DNA from: Sciurus carolinensis | Taxonomy: Eukaryota > Chordata > Mammalia > Rodentia > Sciuridae | Length of the DNA stretch: 64,000 nucleotides | Direction: 5' to 3' | Assembly: GCF_902686445.1 (NCBI RefSeq) | Contig: NC_062232.1 | Location: 87,902,932 to 87,966,931 of the forward strand | Part shown: positions 44,600 to 56,367 of the stretch, piece after piece | Layout of the letters: each line of letters opens with the position of its first letter | How positions within the stretch are numbered: position 1 is the stretch's first letter | Made by a program: the position numbers and the translations under genes | The notes under the pieces: model-generated | What the model was told of the DNA's origin: nothing | The model's database searches: none | Seen by the model: only the letters and a program-made list of their open reading frames with translations

Positions 44600-45577
44600 T
44601 GTTTTTCATCTCTTCCTCGTGGAATATTTTGCTGAGAATGTTCTATAATGCTGGCTTTTTTTTTTAATTCTTTTAGCTTTTTTCATCATGGAAGGATTTT
44701 ATTTCATCGTCAAATTTGAAGGTAAGTTTTGCTGGGTATAAGATTCTTGGTTGGCATCCATTTTCTTTCAGGGCTTGAAAAATGTTGTTCCAGGCCCTTC
44801 TAGCTTTTAGGGTCTGGATTGAAAAATCTGCTGATATTCATATTGGTCTCCCCCTGAATGTAATTTGGCTCTTCTCTCTCACAGTCTTTAAAATTCTGTC
44901 TGTATTTTGTATGTTAGTTATTTTCATAATAATGTGCCTTGGTGTGGGTCTGTTGTAATTTTGTGTATTTGGAGTCCTATAAGCCTCTTGAACTTGATTT
45001 TCCATTTCATTCTTTAGATTTGGGAAATTTTCTGATATTATTTTATTGAATAGATTGTTCATTTCTTTGGTTTGTTTCTCAAGCCTTCCTCAATCCCAAT
45101 AATTCTTAAATTTGGCCTTTTCATGATATCCCATAGTTCTTGGAGATTCTGTTCTTGATTTCTTACCATCTTCTCTGTTTGGTCAACTTTGTTTTCAAGG
45201 TTAAATATTTTTTCTTCAATATCTGAGGTTCTGTCTTCCAGGTGTTCTATCCTATTGATTGTGCTTTCTATGGAGTTCTTAATTTGGTTTATTGTTTCCT
45301 TCATTTCAAGGATTTCTGCTTGGTTTTTTTTTTTCAATATCTCTAACTCTTTATTGAAATGATCTTTTGCTTCTTGTATTTGCTCTTTTAACTGTCGATT
45401 GGTGCTATAATTTAATGCCTGCATTTGCTCTTTCATCTCATCATTTGCTTCCCTAATCATTTTAATTATGTACATTCTGAACTCCCTTTCTGTCATTTCT
45501 TCTGCCATGCTGTCGTTGGATTCTATTGATGTAACATCTAGATTTGTTTGGGGCATTTTCTTCCCTTGTTTTCTCAT
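44600..45577 (-). pseudogene. L1-C ORF1, broken
   Basis: From the ATG at 45577 ('MRKQGKKMPQTNL') the frame is open for 172 codons through the coiled coil (to 45059), then continues one frame over (44838-45062) into the RRM, and breaks again before the C-terminus. The least damaged ORF1 N-terminus in the window. Confidence 0.85.
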
Positions 45578-47201
45578 ATTGTTCAGGAATCAGTGGGTCA
45601 TTAAGATATTGCAGATTTCCTCTATTGACTTATAATGTCCCTGAAGATTTCTAGTATATCCCCTCTTAGCCTTCAGGAGCCTGAAGTCTTGGAGGAAGTT
45701 GATAATGCGTTGCTCCACAAGGAAGCTGCCTCTCTAGGGTTGGTGGCCTTCAGGTGGAGTATATTCCCTGCTAGTGGGCAGAGGTGCCTCTACTTGTTGA
45801 CCAATGGTCATCCAAAGGGGAACTAGGCTGCGGGCTGAGGCAAGTCCTTTGTGCCTGTGTCTCTGGTTTTACCATCCATGTGAGAAAACCTCACCTGGCA
45901 GGGAAGACTCACCCGGTGGGGACGTCTCGCTGGTCAGTTGCCCTCCTAGAGGTTCCCCTCAATCCACAACTACCACCTGGGCTGGGCTGTCTTCCTCTGC
46001 AACGTTCCCAGGGGCCCGGACCTACCTCCTGGGCCTGGGAGCCTCACCCTTCACAGACAAGTCTCCTTAGACTGCCTCTCCCAGAGAATCTGCCTGCAGT
46101 CCTGGAACCTTCGCTCCACCCTAAGCGTGTCTCTGTGCACCTCTTCCACCAAGAAGCCTCCTAGGTCCTGGGACCCTGCTCTGCACCTAGTCAGCTGGCT
46201 ATGTGGCCCCTCCTCTGAGCAGCCACCTGGAACCCCGTATAGTCACTCTGAGTCCCAGCGACCCACCACACGCCTCTTCCTCTGGACAGTTGCCCAGTGT
46301 TCCGGTGCGGTCACTAGGAGTCCAAGCAACTCACTGCGCACCTCCTCCTCCCACCAACTGCCCATAGCCCTGGGCAGTCACTCCAAATCCAAGTGACCCG
46401 CCCCGTTTTTCCTCCTCCTCTGGGCAGCCCCCAGGGTGTTTAGGAGCGGTCGCTCTGAGTCCAAGCGACCCACCGCACACCTCCTCCGGGCAGCCGCCCA
46501 GAGCTCTGGTGCAGTCACTCCGAGTCCAAGCGACCTATCGCACTCCTCCTCCTCCTCTGGGCAGCCCCCCGGTGTTCTGGAGCAGTCGCTCTGAGTCCAA
46601 ACAGCTTGCCGCGCAGCTCCTCCTCTGGCAACTGCCTGGAGCCCTGGTGCAGTCACTCCGAGTCCAAGCGACCCACCACGCTCCTCCTCCTCCGGGCAGG
46701 CCCCAGTGTTCAGGGGCGGTCACTCTGAGTCCAAACAGCTCGCGTGCAGCTCCTCCTCTGGCAACCACCTAGAGCCCTGGTGCAGTCACTCTGAGTCCAA
46801 GCGACCCACCATGCTCCTCCTCCTCCTCCAGGTAGCCCCCCAGTGTTTAGGAGTGGTTGCTCTGAGTCCAAACAGCTCGCCATGCAGCTCCTACTCTGGG
46901 CAGCCGCCCGGAGCCCCAGTGGTTGCTCCGAGTCCAAGCGCTGTGCTGAGCGGCCTCCTCTACGATGCTCTCAGTTGTCCATGTTCACTGCTCCAGCGGG
47001 GGGAGGGGTGTCTCATTGGGCAGCTCTACTTCAGAAAGTTCCCTGCGTTCTAGGACTACCGCCCCATCTAGGATGCCTCCCCAACGGGAGACACTCACCC
47101 GGCAACTTTGAGTTTGTCCCAAGTCTCTCAATATCTCCTCTCTTGAATCCTGAGTCCTGGAGCAACATGAAATGCAGCCACTCTCTAGTCCGCCATCTTG
47201 A
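45578..47201 (-). promoter_or_regulatory. L1-C 5' UTR with three tandem monomers
   Basis: Monomers of about 134-140 bp at roughly 46510-46647, 46648-46780 and 46781-46920, plus partial units to the left; each is a dimer of two related halves. 'gagtccaagcgacccacc' and 'gagtccaaacagctcgcc' alternate. The same design is present in L1-A and L1-B. Confidence 0.8.
45804..46164 (+). pseudogene. Antisense 5'-UTR frame of L1-C, frame-shifted once
   Basis: Starts MVIQRGTRLRAEA at the ATG 45804 and is displaced by a small deletion about 45.84 kb; the homologous frame then continues to 46164 with 'WSVALLEVPLNPQLPPGLGC', matching L1-B. See L1-B and L1-A entries. Confidence 0.35.
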
Positions 47202-48735
47202 AACCTAGCAATATTAAATATTTTGTCTTCAATATCTTCCAGGTGTTCTATCCTATTGGTTATGCTTTCTATGGAGTTTTTAATTGGGTCTATTGTTTCC
47301 TTCATTTCAAGAATTTCTTTTTGTTTTTTTTTCAATATCTCTAACTCTTTATTGAAAGATGTTTTCCTTCCTGTATTTGCTCTTTTAACTGTTGATTGGT
47401 GCAATCATTCAATACCTGCGTTTGCTCTTTCATCTCCTAGTTTGGTTCCCTGATCATTTTAATTTTGTACATTCTGAACTCCCTTTCTGTCATTTCTTCT
47501 GCCATGCTGTCATTGGATTTTATTAATGTATCATCTAGGTTTGTTTGGGACATTTTCTTCCCTTGTTTTCTCACATTGCTCAGGTATCTTCCCCTCTAGT
47601 AGTGAAACCCTGGAATATTGCAGATTTCCTCTATTGACTAATATTGTCCCTGTAGATTTTCAATAACTCACCTCTTAGTCTTCAGTAGCCTGAAGTCTTG
47701 GAGGAACTTGATAATGCGTTGCTCCACTAGGAAGCTGCCCCTCTAGGGGTGGTGTCCTTCAGGTGAGGTATATTCCCTGTCAGTGTGCAGAGTTGCCTCC
47801 ACTTCTTGACTGATGGTCAGTCAAAGGGGGACTAGACTGCATACTTGGGCACGTCTGATCTGGGCCTGTGTCTCTGGTTCTGCTGCCCTGATGGGAAAGC
47901 CTCGCCTAGCGGGGAAGACTCACCTGGTGGGGAAGTTTCACTGGGTAGCTCTCCTCCAAGAAGTTCCCTTTGTTCCAGAACTACTTCCTGGACTGGGAAG
48001 CCCTCCTCTGCGATGTTCCCAGGGTCCTAACCTACTGCCTGGGCTGGGGAGCCTGGCCCTGTGAGGGACTCCCTCGCTGAGCAGCCCTCCTCTGCTGCGT
48101 TCCCTGGGAACCAGAGCTACCACCTGGGCCTTGGACCCTCACCGTGTGTTGAAGCCTCTCGCTGTGCGGCCCTCCTCTGCAATGCTCCCAGTTGACTGGG
48201 TTCTTGGCTCCAGCGGGGGAGTCTCACTGGGTCACTCTACTCCATGAAGTTCCCTGTGTTTCGGGACTACCGCCCCATCGGGGGAGCCTGACCAGTGGGA
48301 GAGACTCACCTGGTGGCTCTGAGTTGGTCCTGAGTCTCTCAATACCTTCTCTTCTTGGCTCCTGGCTCTTGTCAAAGGTCCTCTAGCCTCCTGTAGGTGT
48401 CTCAGGAAGGGAGTTTCCCTTCTAATGATGATGGCCACGCCCTCAGGAATAATTCAAAGTGCCTGCAGCAGCCTATAAAGAAGCCTCTGGCTCACCTCGT
48501 GATGGCGACAAACCTCAGCGTGGTGGTCGGGTGGGGTTGTTCAGTGATGGCATCTGTCTTTGTCCTGGTGGTTGGGCGGGTTTGCTACTCACCACCCAGC
48601 TCCGCAAGGGAGGTTGGTTGGGTGCCTGCCTGCTACCTCCCCCATGCAGATGTCCTGACTCACCCCCAGTTCCCTGGCAATTGTGACCAACCAGTGATGG
48701 GGCTCATCCTCGGTGCAGGGGTCAGGCAGGCTATG
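47202..48735 (-). mobile_element. L1-D: 5' part of an older L1 (ORF1 start and 5' UTR)
   Basis: Minus-strand ORF1 N-terminal coding DNA (47202 to about 47570, with the 'MAEEMTEREF'-type segment) and then a 5' UTR that lacks the tandem monomers of the other copies and reaches about 48735. ORF2 and the 3' end are absent: on the left it meets the 5' tip of L1-C directly. Diverged, hence an older subfamily. Confidence 0.75.
47813..48064 (+). CDS. Antisense 5'-UTR frame of L1-D
   Basis: 83 codons, start MVSQRGTRL, keeping frame with the L1-B frame through 'GKPRLAGKTHLVG' and 'LLPGLGSPPLRCSQGP' although the DNA is considerably diverged. It ends before the monomer region, which L1-D lacks. Function unknown; chance remains possible. 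Confidence 0.3.
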   Translation: MVSQRGTRLHTWARLIWACVSGSAALMGKPRLAGKTHLVGKFHWVALLQEVPFVPELLPGLGSPPLRCSQGPNLLPGLGSLAL

Positions 48736-48835
48736 TTTTATTTTGAGTTAGGGTCTCACTAAGTTTCTGAGTCTGGCTTTGAATTTATAATCGAGAGTCA
48801 TTGGGATTTTGGGCATGCACCTCCAAGCCTGGCTT
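48736..48835 (-). mobile_element. B1-type SINE half, reverse orientation
   Basis: 'ttttgagttagggtctcact', 'ctggctttgaatttat' and 'gggcatgcacctcc' form the reversed B1 part of a MEN element; the ID half is missing. Confidence 0.7.
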
Positions 48836-49088
48836 TGTGTGGAAATCTTTCTGTTGTCTTTTTTGAGGTATAATTTGTCTATCATATAATTCATTGTTTT
48901 AAGCTACAGTTCAATAATTTGTATTAAATGTACCATGTTGAAATTATCACCATAAACTAGTTTTAAAATATTTTCATCAGTTCATTATGTGCTTTTGTGC
49001 ATAATTATTCTTCATCCCCATTCTTCTTCACACCTGCCAAGAAATCACCAGTCTAACTTCTATCTTTATAAATTTTTCTTTTATGGAT
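48836..49088 (-). mobile_element. Old L1M-type 3' remnant
   Basis: 'ttttgaggtataatttgtcta', 'ctacagttcaataatttg' and 'gttgaaattatcaccata' are the decayed form of a widespread old L1 3' end phrase; a second copy is at about 55800. Resumes after the small L1 insertion (about 49334-49440). Confidence 0.55.
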
Positions 49089-49103
49089 GGTATATGTGTA
49101 ATT

Positions 49104-49318
49104 TTTTTATTATCATGTATATTTCTTTTTTTAATTTATTCTTTTTTTATTGTAAACAAATGGGATACATGTTGTTTCTCTGTTTGTACATGGCGTAAAG
49201 GCATACCATTTGTGTAATCATAAATTTACATAGGGTAATGTTGTTTGATTCATTCTGTTATTTTTTCCCTTCCCCCCAACCCTCCCACCCCTCTTTTCCC
49301 TCTATACAGTCCCAGAAG
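49104..49318 (-). mobile_element. Short 5'-truncated L1 insertion with a double tail
   Basis: About 175 bp of young-type L1 3' UTR (49142-49318). The duplication 'ggtatatgtgtaatt' is exact at 49089-49103 and 49319-49333. On the minus strand the L1 AATAAAAAAA is followed by about 30 bp of AT-rich DNA and a second AATAAAAAAA before the duplication, as expected for a tiny 3' transduction or patterned tail. Confidence 0.85.
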
Positions 49319-49333
49319 GTATATGTGTAATTA

Positions 49334-49650
49334 TACACTATAGACAACATAGGGTCTCTTGTGTCTGGCATCTCTCATTAAGCATAGTATTTTTGAAGTT
49401 CATCCATTTTGAAGCTTTCATTTTTAGCACATTCTCAACAACATTTCTTCTTTAAAGAATAGCACCAAGAAGAAGAAAAGACAACACATAAAGATTAATT
49501 AACCCACAAAGTATTTGTTAAACTTGTATCTGACAAATTAACCATTATTTTCCCCATTGAATTATGTATATGGGCAACTTTATCAACAATTCAGTGATCA
49601 TAATGTAAAGACAGAGAAAGTTTCCTTTTATTCTAGTTTGCTAAGAGTTT
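49334..49650. other. Old L1M remnant and unassigned AT-rich DNA
   Basis: 'gtatttttgaagttcatcc' at about 49388 belongs to the L1M 3' remnant; the rest shows nothing. Confidence 0.4.
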
Positions 49651-49654
49651 TTAT

Positions 49655-50620
49655 CATGAAAGTTTGTCGTATTTTTCAAATGCTTTTCCTTGATCTATTG
49701 GGATGATGTGTTTTGTTTTTGTTTTGTTTTCTACTTTATTATATGAACATGGTGTATTGCATTGATACTCAGAAGTTAAACAAACCTTGCATCCCTGGTG
49801 TAAATCCCACTTGGTCATGGTGTGTAATCCATTTTATATGTTGCTGGGTTTGGTTTCCTAGTATTTTTAAAAATATTGTTAGATGTTGATGTACCTTTAT
49901 TTTACTAATTTATTTATATATGTTGCTGAGAATCAAAGCCAGTGCTTTACACATGCTAGGCATGCGCTCTACCACTGAACCAAAACTCCAGGCCTGGTTT
50001 CCTAGTATTTCGTTGAGGAGTTTTTCCATGTGTGTTCAATAAGTGCCATTGGTTCATAGTTTTCTTTATTTGTGATATATTTTTCTGGTATTGGTTTCAG
50101 GATAATCTTAGCCTCATGGAATGAGTTGAAAAGTATTCCCTACTTTTTTTGTGATATTATGTGAAGAAATTTTATTATTTGCTTTCTAAAATTTGATTAG
50201 AGTTCACCAGTGACACCACTGAGAGTTGGGCAATGTTTGCAAGAATTTTAAAATTAGTAATTCAATGTCTTTCCTTTTATAAATATAAACAAATTTTCTA
50301 CTTCTTACTGAGTCATTTTTAGTAGTTTGTATCTTTCTAGGAAATTTCCCATTTCCTGTAGGGTAAATAATTTGTTGACATAAAATTGTTTATAGAATTT
50401 CTTTACAATCCTTTGTATTTCTATAAGGCTTGTAGCAATGTCCCATTACTTATTCATGATTTTATTGATTTGGACTGATTTATTATCTCTATTGTTCTTC
50501 TATTCTTCTTCTCTACTTTGTTTGTGCCCACTTTAATCTTTATCTCCTTTGTTTTGCTTGCTTTAAATTTAGCTGGCTCTTTTTTCCCTCTGAATCTGGC
50601 AAATTGGTTATAACTGTTAT
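49655..50620 (-). mobile_element. Ancient L1M ORF2 fragment (minus strand)
   Basis: Decayed RT-domain text: 'aaaccttgcatccctggtg', 'ccacttggtcatggtg', 'agtattttgttgaggag'-like and 'ggtattggtttcaggata'. Interrupted by a SINE at 49867-49994. No open frame. Confidence 0.75.
49867..49994 (-). mobile_element. ID-related sciurid SINE (long form), exact target duplication
   Basis: Reversed head 'gttgctgagaatcaaagcc ... accactgaaccaaaactcc' with the long tail also seen at 28445. The duplication 'tggtttcctagtattt' is exact at 49851-49866 and 49995-50010, inside the ancient L1M. Confidence 0.9.
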
Positions 50621-50639
50621 AACAAATGAGAAAAGAATA

Positions 50640-51410
50640 AACTAAAACTATTAAAGAGACAATATTTATTGTTAAATTGGCAAAAATATTGAATTGTGAT
50701 TTATATCAAAATTTTATATGAATGGCTTATAAGTACAGTTTGTGATTCTCAATATGACAACTCCTCAATATATATATGCAAATTGAAACCACAATGATGT
50801 GCTAATTAACAACCACTAGATTATCTAGGGTATAATTTTAAAAGTAGTCAATGACAAGTATGTGTAAAGATGTGAAGAAAATGTTTACGTCATATACTGC
50901 AGTTGGGATTAAAAAATTGTGCAAACACATTGGAATCTCTTTGGCAGTACTCAAAAAATGAAACATTCAATTACTCTATGACTCATAAATTCAACCCCTA
51001 GTTATGTACCCCAGAAAGATATAGATATATCCCCATGAATTCTCGGGCAAAAATGAAAATAGCATAATTTTTGTAATAGTCTAAAATCAGAAACTTCCTA
51101 AAGGTCCACCAACTGAAGAGTGAATATATGAAATGTGCTTAATGCATATCATAGAATATCACTCAGAAATAAAAAGGAACAAAATACTGATGCCTGCTCC
51201 AACATAGATAAACCCTGAAAATACATGCTACGTGAAACAAACCAGTAACAAAAATATTTTATAATGAAACTTATATGAAATATCCAGATTAGGCAGATTC
51301 ATAGAGATAGAAAGTAGTGATTACCAGAAGGCTAGGAATGGGGTTTGGAAGGAACTTCCAAAGGTTATGGGAATTTGCTTTAGAGTGATTTTTTTTAAAA
51401 GCTCTAAAAT
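50640..51410 (+). mobile_element. Ancient L1M 3' end (plus strand)
   Basis: 'gatgtgaagaaaatgtttac', 'gttgggattaaaaaattgtg', 'tatccccatgaattctcggg', 'gaatatcactcagaaata' and 'agaaagtagtgattaccaga' are ordered as in old L1 ORF2 end and 3' UTR. No frame survives. It lies head-to-head with the minus-strand L1M to its left. Confidence 0.75.
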
Positions 51411-51464
51411 TAGATAGTGTTCATATTTGCACAACTTTTTGCATATACTAAAAGCAACAGTATG

Positions 51465-51658
51465 CTGGATGCTGTGATGCATGCCTTTAATTCCAGTGAC
51501 TCAGGAAGCTGAGGCAGGAGAATCACAAGTTAGAGACCAGCCAGCAATCTAGCAAGACCCTGTCTCAAAAAATAAAAAGGACTTAGAATATAACTCAGTG
51601 GTACATCACCCCTAGGTTCAATCCCAAATACCCCCAAAACAACAACAACAATAATAAA
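51465..51658 (+). mobile_element. MEN (B1-ID dimer) SINE, direct orientation
   Basis: B1 half 'ctgtgatgcatgcctttaat', 'gaagctgaggcaggagaatc', 'agaccctgtctcaaaa', then a diverged ID half 'acttagaatataactcagtgg' and an A/C-rich tail (CAACAACAACAATAATAAAA). Confidence 0.8.
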
Positions 51659-52796
51659 ATATAAGTTTTTTTAAAAATATTGTACACTTTAAAATGTTTG
51701 GTTTTAGGATATGTAAACTAAGAAAAAGAGAGATGATACATGGTGAAAAGGTCTAAGAGATATGTAATTACAGTCTCAGAAGGACAGAAATCAAAGAATG
51801 GGTATGGAGAATATTGAAATGAAAGAGAAAGAAATATTTTAAAATAACGAAAGATATCAAGCTATAGATTAAGAAATGCTGTGAACCCCAAGCAAAATTC
51901 ATGCAAAGAAAATCACACATAGGCACATTACAGTAAAATTACTGACTGTAAAGGGAATAATAAGATGGAAAAAAGTCCATAAAATCCACAGAAGATAGTT
52001 TACAATAAGAAATTAGTCAAAGTAAGTGTTCAAAGTTAAAAAAAAAACACCTTTCCACTCCAAGACCTGGGAAAGAATCATTGATATTTTCAAAAGAGTA
52101 AACCCATATCTGATAAAAAGAGGCTATCTGAGTAGGCATGGTACTTAAAAATATCTCAGAGAAAAGAACACCTGCAGAATCAGGACATTTACATTTGAAG
52201 CAGGGGAATTGCTCAAATGGTAACTGGAATCTCAGGTTCTCAGAGGATGATTCCCTAAGAACTGTGATTCGGAATAATAATAATAGTAATAATGATAATA
52301 GCCCTTCACATTTGAAGAGAAACTATAAAATTGACCCTCCTGTCTCTATTGAATCCACATATCCCTGCCCATATGGAGGTCTTTTATTTGGGTAACAGAA
52401 ATACCAAGGAGAGTGAAAGATGCAGTATACTTCTCCCTCCTTAGAACATCCTGTCTCCCTCTATGGCCTTTAATGCATTCAGTCTCATAGAAAGTCAGTG
52501 GTAAAGGAGAAATAGAGTTGGCAGAACCCCTGCTTCAGTGTATCAAAACAGAATATGGAGTATGGACGTGTTACACCTATCCCTTACTTACCACCTGATC
52601 CTTCCTAAAACACGTATCATTTCAAATAAAACCTCAGTAAGTGTTTCATATATTGTCATTCTTTCATTCTCTATCAGTTTCATCCACAGAAGCAGAACAA
52701 GTAGAATGGGAGACAAAGAGATACAAAGAGTATCTATTACAAGGAAATGGAATATGTGATTATGAGGGGTATGGAAATTCAGAATCCATAGGACAG
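51659..52796. other. AT-rich non-coding DNA
   Basis: No supported gene. The 85-codon plus-strand frame at 52138-52395 contains an (AAT)n-derived Asn run and no domain. No recognised repeat boundaries. Confidence 0.4.
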
Positions 52797-53188
52797 TGTT
52801 TTAATGAGTTTTATTTTTTTGTCACTGTGACCAAAAGACTTGATAGGAGCAACACATAGATGGGAAAGTTTATTTTGGCTCACATTTTCAGAGGTTCAGT
52901 CCATGATTTGCTGATTCTGTAGCTCTTACCCTGAGGTGAGGTAGAATATCATGGCAGAAGGGCATGGCAAAGAAAAGCAGCTCAAGACATGGCAGCCAAG
53001 GAGCAAAGAGAGTTCTGTTCCCCAGGAACAAAATATAAACCCCAAAGTCCTACCCACAGTGACCTACTTCCTCCAGCCACATCTTACCACTGCCCAGTTA
53101 GTCCATCAGTGGATTAATCCACTGATTAGGTTATGCCTCTCATAAACTAATTATTTTACCTTTAAAAATTCTTGTATTGTCTCACACA
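52797..53188 (-). repeat. MaLR-type solo LTR, reverse orientation
   Basis: Begins 'tgttttaatgagttttatt' with 'aagtttattttggctcac', 'catggcagaagggcatgg', 'cttcctccagccacatc' and ends 'ttgtattgtctcacaca'. Same family style as 2285 and 7983. Confidence 0.7.
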
Positions 53189-55790
53189 AGCCAGTCTCAC
53201 ATGCAGAAAGGAACTCAGTAGATATTGACTGATGTAGTTATCAATGAACTATCAGAAAAGGACTATGCAGTGAAGGAAGAATCATTGTAGATGCAAATGC
53301 TTTTTTGAGTCTGACTCAGATAATGCCTAAATATTCTTTTAAATGCTTCCACAGATTAAGTCAGACCTATCAAGATAATCTACTTGAAGTAAACTGATTA
53401 GAAACTTTGTATTTGCGAAATCTGTTCACAGAAACAGCACAGTAGTGCTTAATTGAATAACTGAGAAAGGTGTGTATATGCTACAAGATGGTCACTGCCT
53501 TCTCTTTTATCATAGTTTCACCTAGCCAACTTGAAACATTAGAAAACTATCACATTTTAAAGGTAATTAATACAACAATAAATGTGACATAAACAATCTC
53601 CACTACCAGAAATAGAACCACAGAGATCATATATATGATTAAGAACTTATTTCATGCTAAGGGAACCATTTACAGACTTAGATAGTTGTATGACTAAACC
53701 AAAATATATTCTTTACAGCAGTGGTTTCTGAAACACAGTGTGGGTTAGCCACAGAAATCCATAATGTGTTCATTGACCTTCCAAAAAGCAAATATTACAA
53801 TTTTATTGATATATGTATGTGCTGCTTAGGTTAAAAGTTTATGTTTCATAACATACAATATTATTTCCTTAGAATGTATATATATACAAACATACATACT
53901 CACACAAAAAACATTCGTTACAATGAATTTGAACTTATAATTGATGATTATGGGGCTATTTGTTTGTTATAAATATAGATACATCTTTTGAAGTCATCTT
54001 CAAATACATTTTCTTGCAGTGTTGGATGATTCAGAATGTTTGCAAACCTCTTTTTAAAAGAACTCATTCACATATGGCCCTCCCACTATAGTTGTTATTT
54101 TAAGACATGGAAACTAGGAAACAGAAGTAGAGGCTAGTGACTCAGTCACTAGTCTTCCCTCAGCATGGATTTCCATCATTTTCACACAACAAGTGAAATT
54201 AAGCCCACTTTTGCCTAAACAAACTCCCCCTTCCTTCAACACAGGGTCAGTAATGATAGCAATTGAATAAGCTTGATGTTGATGTTAGTATCCCACACAT
54301 ATTGCCTGTAAATATCCCTGATAACTGTTTTTGCTTCCTAAAAAGATGAAGGAGTCCTTCTGGAACAAATGGTCTTAGTTGTCATAGAAACAAGATCATC
54401 TGGCTGATGTCAGTCTACTATAGCAACCAGGAAGTGAAAATTCATTCACAGAAGGAGAACCATAACTACTAACTCAGCTACTTAAACCCATGTCCAATTC
54501 AATACATAGATAGATGATAGATGATAGATGATAGATGATAAATAGATATAGATAGATGATAGATTGTTTAGAAGGCAACCAAAGGAATAGCATTAGAGGG
54601 AAAAGCTTTTAAAATGGTGAATTAGGGATACAGTATATGGTAGTTAAAATACTATTAACCATACAATATGAGTATTATTTGCTGTCCCTTCCCATGGAAA
54701 CCTTAGAACTGAACATGAGACTAGTAACTCTAGAAGAGATCTCATAGGCCACACAACACCAAATCCACATCCACTCCTCAGGAACCATTTTATGAACCCA
54801 ATTGTCAAGTAACCTGAGAATAAATGCATATGTTACATACTTGTCTTTCCATTCTGCAAATGCCTCAAGTCTGAATCATCAGGAGACCATATACATAAAC
54901 TCAAAAAATGGGATAACTTATATCTCCTGATTTCTGATGCTGGCATTCAGTGATTCCCATTAGTTCTCACCTCAGCTAAAAATCTCTACTTCTAAAATAA
55001 AAAAGTGAATAGTCATCAGAGAAAGATTTTTATCTGGCTAACAACATTAATATCTCCTTTCTGTGGTACTTCTCCCTTCTATCCTGCTTTAGAGTAGAAC
55101 CTTAAGCCATATCCCAAGTACTTATATGTCTCACAATGTAATGTATCAATGCTTGAGTGAATAATTGCAATTATTAAGTATCCCTGGAAATGTTAAAAGC
55201 TGAAATTAAAGAAAAATCATAAGCTGAGAAACATATCTGTCTTCCTCTTATGTAGAGTTCTGTAGAGATGATGTGGTCAGCATAGTCTTAAAGTCTTTGA
55301 TGAGGCCAAGAAAATCTGTGCAGATGGTAAACTCCATAACTCATGGTCAAACTTGAATAACATCAGGAGAAAAATTAGTGATGATTCCTCATAGCTTAAA
55401 GGCAAACGAGGCACTGAGAGACACTATCAGAGCAAAAGAAAGCAGGTCAATATTTGAAGAAATTCATGCAACAATGGCAGGAAGGAAAAATGCTTCCTCA
55501 CAATAGAAATGAACTGAACAATGTGCTCTTTATTCTATTCTCCATGAGGAGACAAACTTGAGCCTGTCACCTTTGAGGATTCGTGCCCCTCCGGCAATAC
55601 CAAAATAAGCACACTGTTAACTGATGTTGAAGCTATGACTTAAGTGACTTGGAGATATATCATGGTAAGATTAAAAATAAATAAATAAAAGCTGAGGACA
55701 ATGAAAATCTGACAAATCCCTTGGCATATTACAGCAGACACACCTCTAATGTGACATTAAGTAAGCTTCTGAGAGTCTCAGAATGATAGT
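53189..55790. other. Long AT-rich stretch without recognised genes
   Basis: Apart from the GATA microsatellite at 54506-54564 I recognise no repeat and no frame with coding character. It is the longest stretch of apparently unique DNA in the window and so the best place for undetected regulatory elements. Confidence 0.4.
54506..54564 (+). repeat. GATA/GATGATA microsatellite
   Basis: Tandem 'gatagatgatagatgatag' units followed by 'aatagatatagatagatgatag'. Likely polymorphic. Confidence 0.9.
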
Positions 55791-55799
55791 TTTCATATC

Positions 55800-56366
55800 T
55801 GCAATGTGTTTTGTACAGCCTTATTGAGATATAATTCACATAACATACAATTTATGCATTTAAAGCATAAAATTCACTGATTTTAGTATATTCATAGTTA
55901 ATGTGCAACCATCATGAAAGTTAATTTTAGAACATTTCACCATCTCAGAAAGAAACCCTATAAACTTTAGTTATCACCTCCATAGGTTGCTTACCCAGCC
56001 CTAAAAAACATTTGGATTATTTGATCTATTCTCATTTAATGTTATTGTTTATATATTGGATTTTCCTCTGCTATCATTTTTGTTTTTTATATATCTTACA
56101 TATTTTGTTCCTCTATTCATTCTTTAGTGCTTATTTTTTGAGTATTTTCTAGTGTTACACTTAATTTCATTAGTGATTTTTTCATGTATTTTTGTGGGAG
56201 TTTTATGTGATTGTTCTAGAGATTATCATATCTATCTGAATCAGCTTCTGACATATTAACTCAAATTCAGTAATATACATAATGTTATTTCTATATAGTT
56301 CTATTCCTTTTCCACCTGTTTTATAGTATTGTTGTTTAACCTATTACCCCTATTAATGTTACTAAC
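55800..56366 (-). mobile_element. Ancient L1M fragment, left part
   Basis: 'ttattgagatataattcaca', 'attcactgattttagtatat', 'gtgcaaccatcatgaaag' and 'aagaaaccctataaac' are classic old L1 3' end text; the part from 56.03 kb is decayed L1 coding DNA. Continues after the LTR insertion at 56368. Confidence 0.65.
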
Positions 56367-56367
56367 C

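Larger units (their letters stand above)
42272..47201 (-). mobile_element. L1-C, 5' portion (minus strand)
   Basis: Continues L1-C after L1-B: ORF2 RT and endonuclease, ORF1, 5' UTR and a 5' terminus at about 47201 reading 'CAAGATGGCGGACTAGAG' on the minus strand. I could not find a target duplication between its right edge (47202 on) and the left edge near 33885. Its ORFs carry more breaks than L1-A or L1-B. Confidence 0.9.

Noticed and set aside
52138..52395. 85-codon plus-strand frame with an Asn run
   Set aside because: The Asn run is an (AAT)n microsatellite; no further support.
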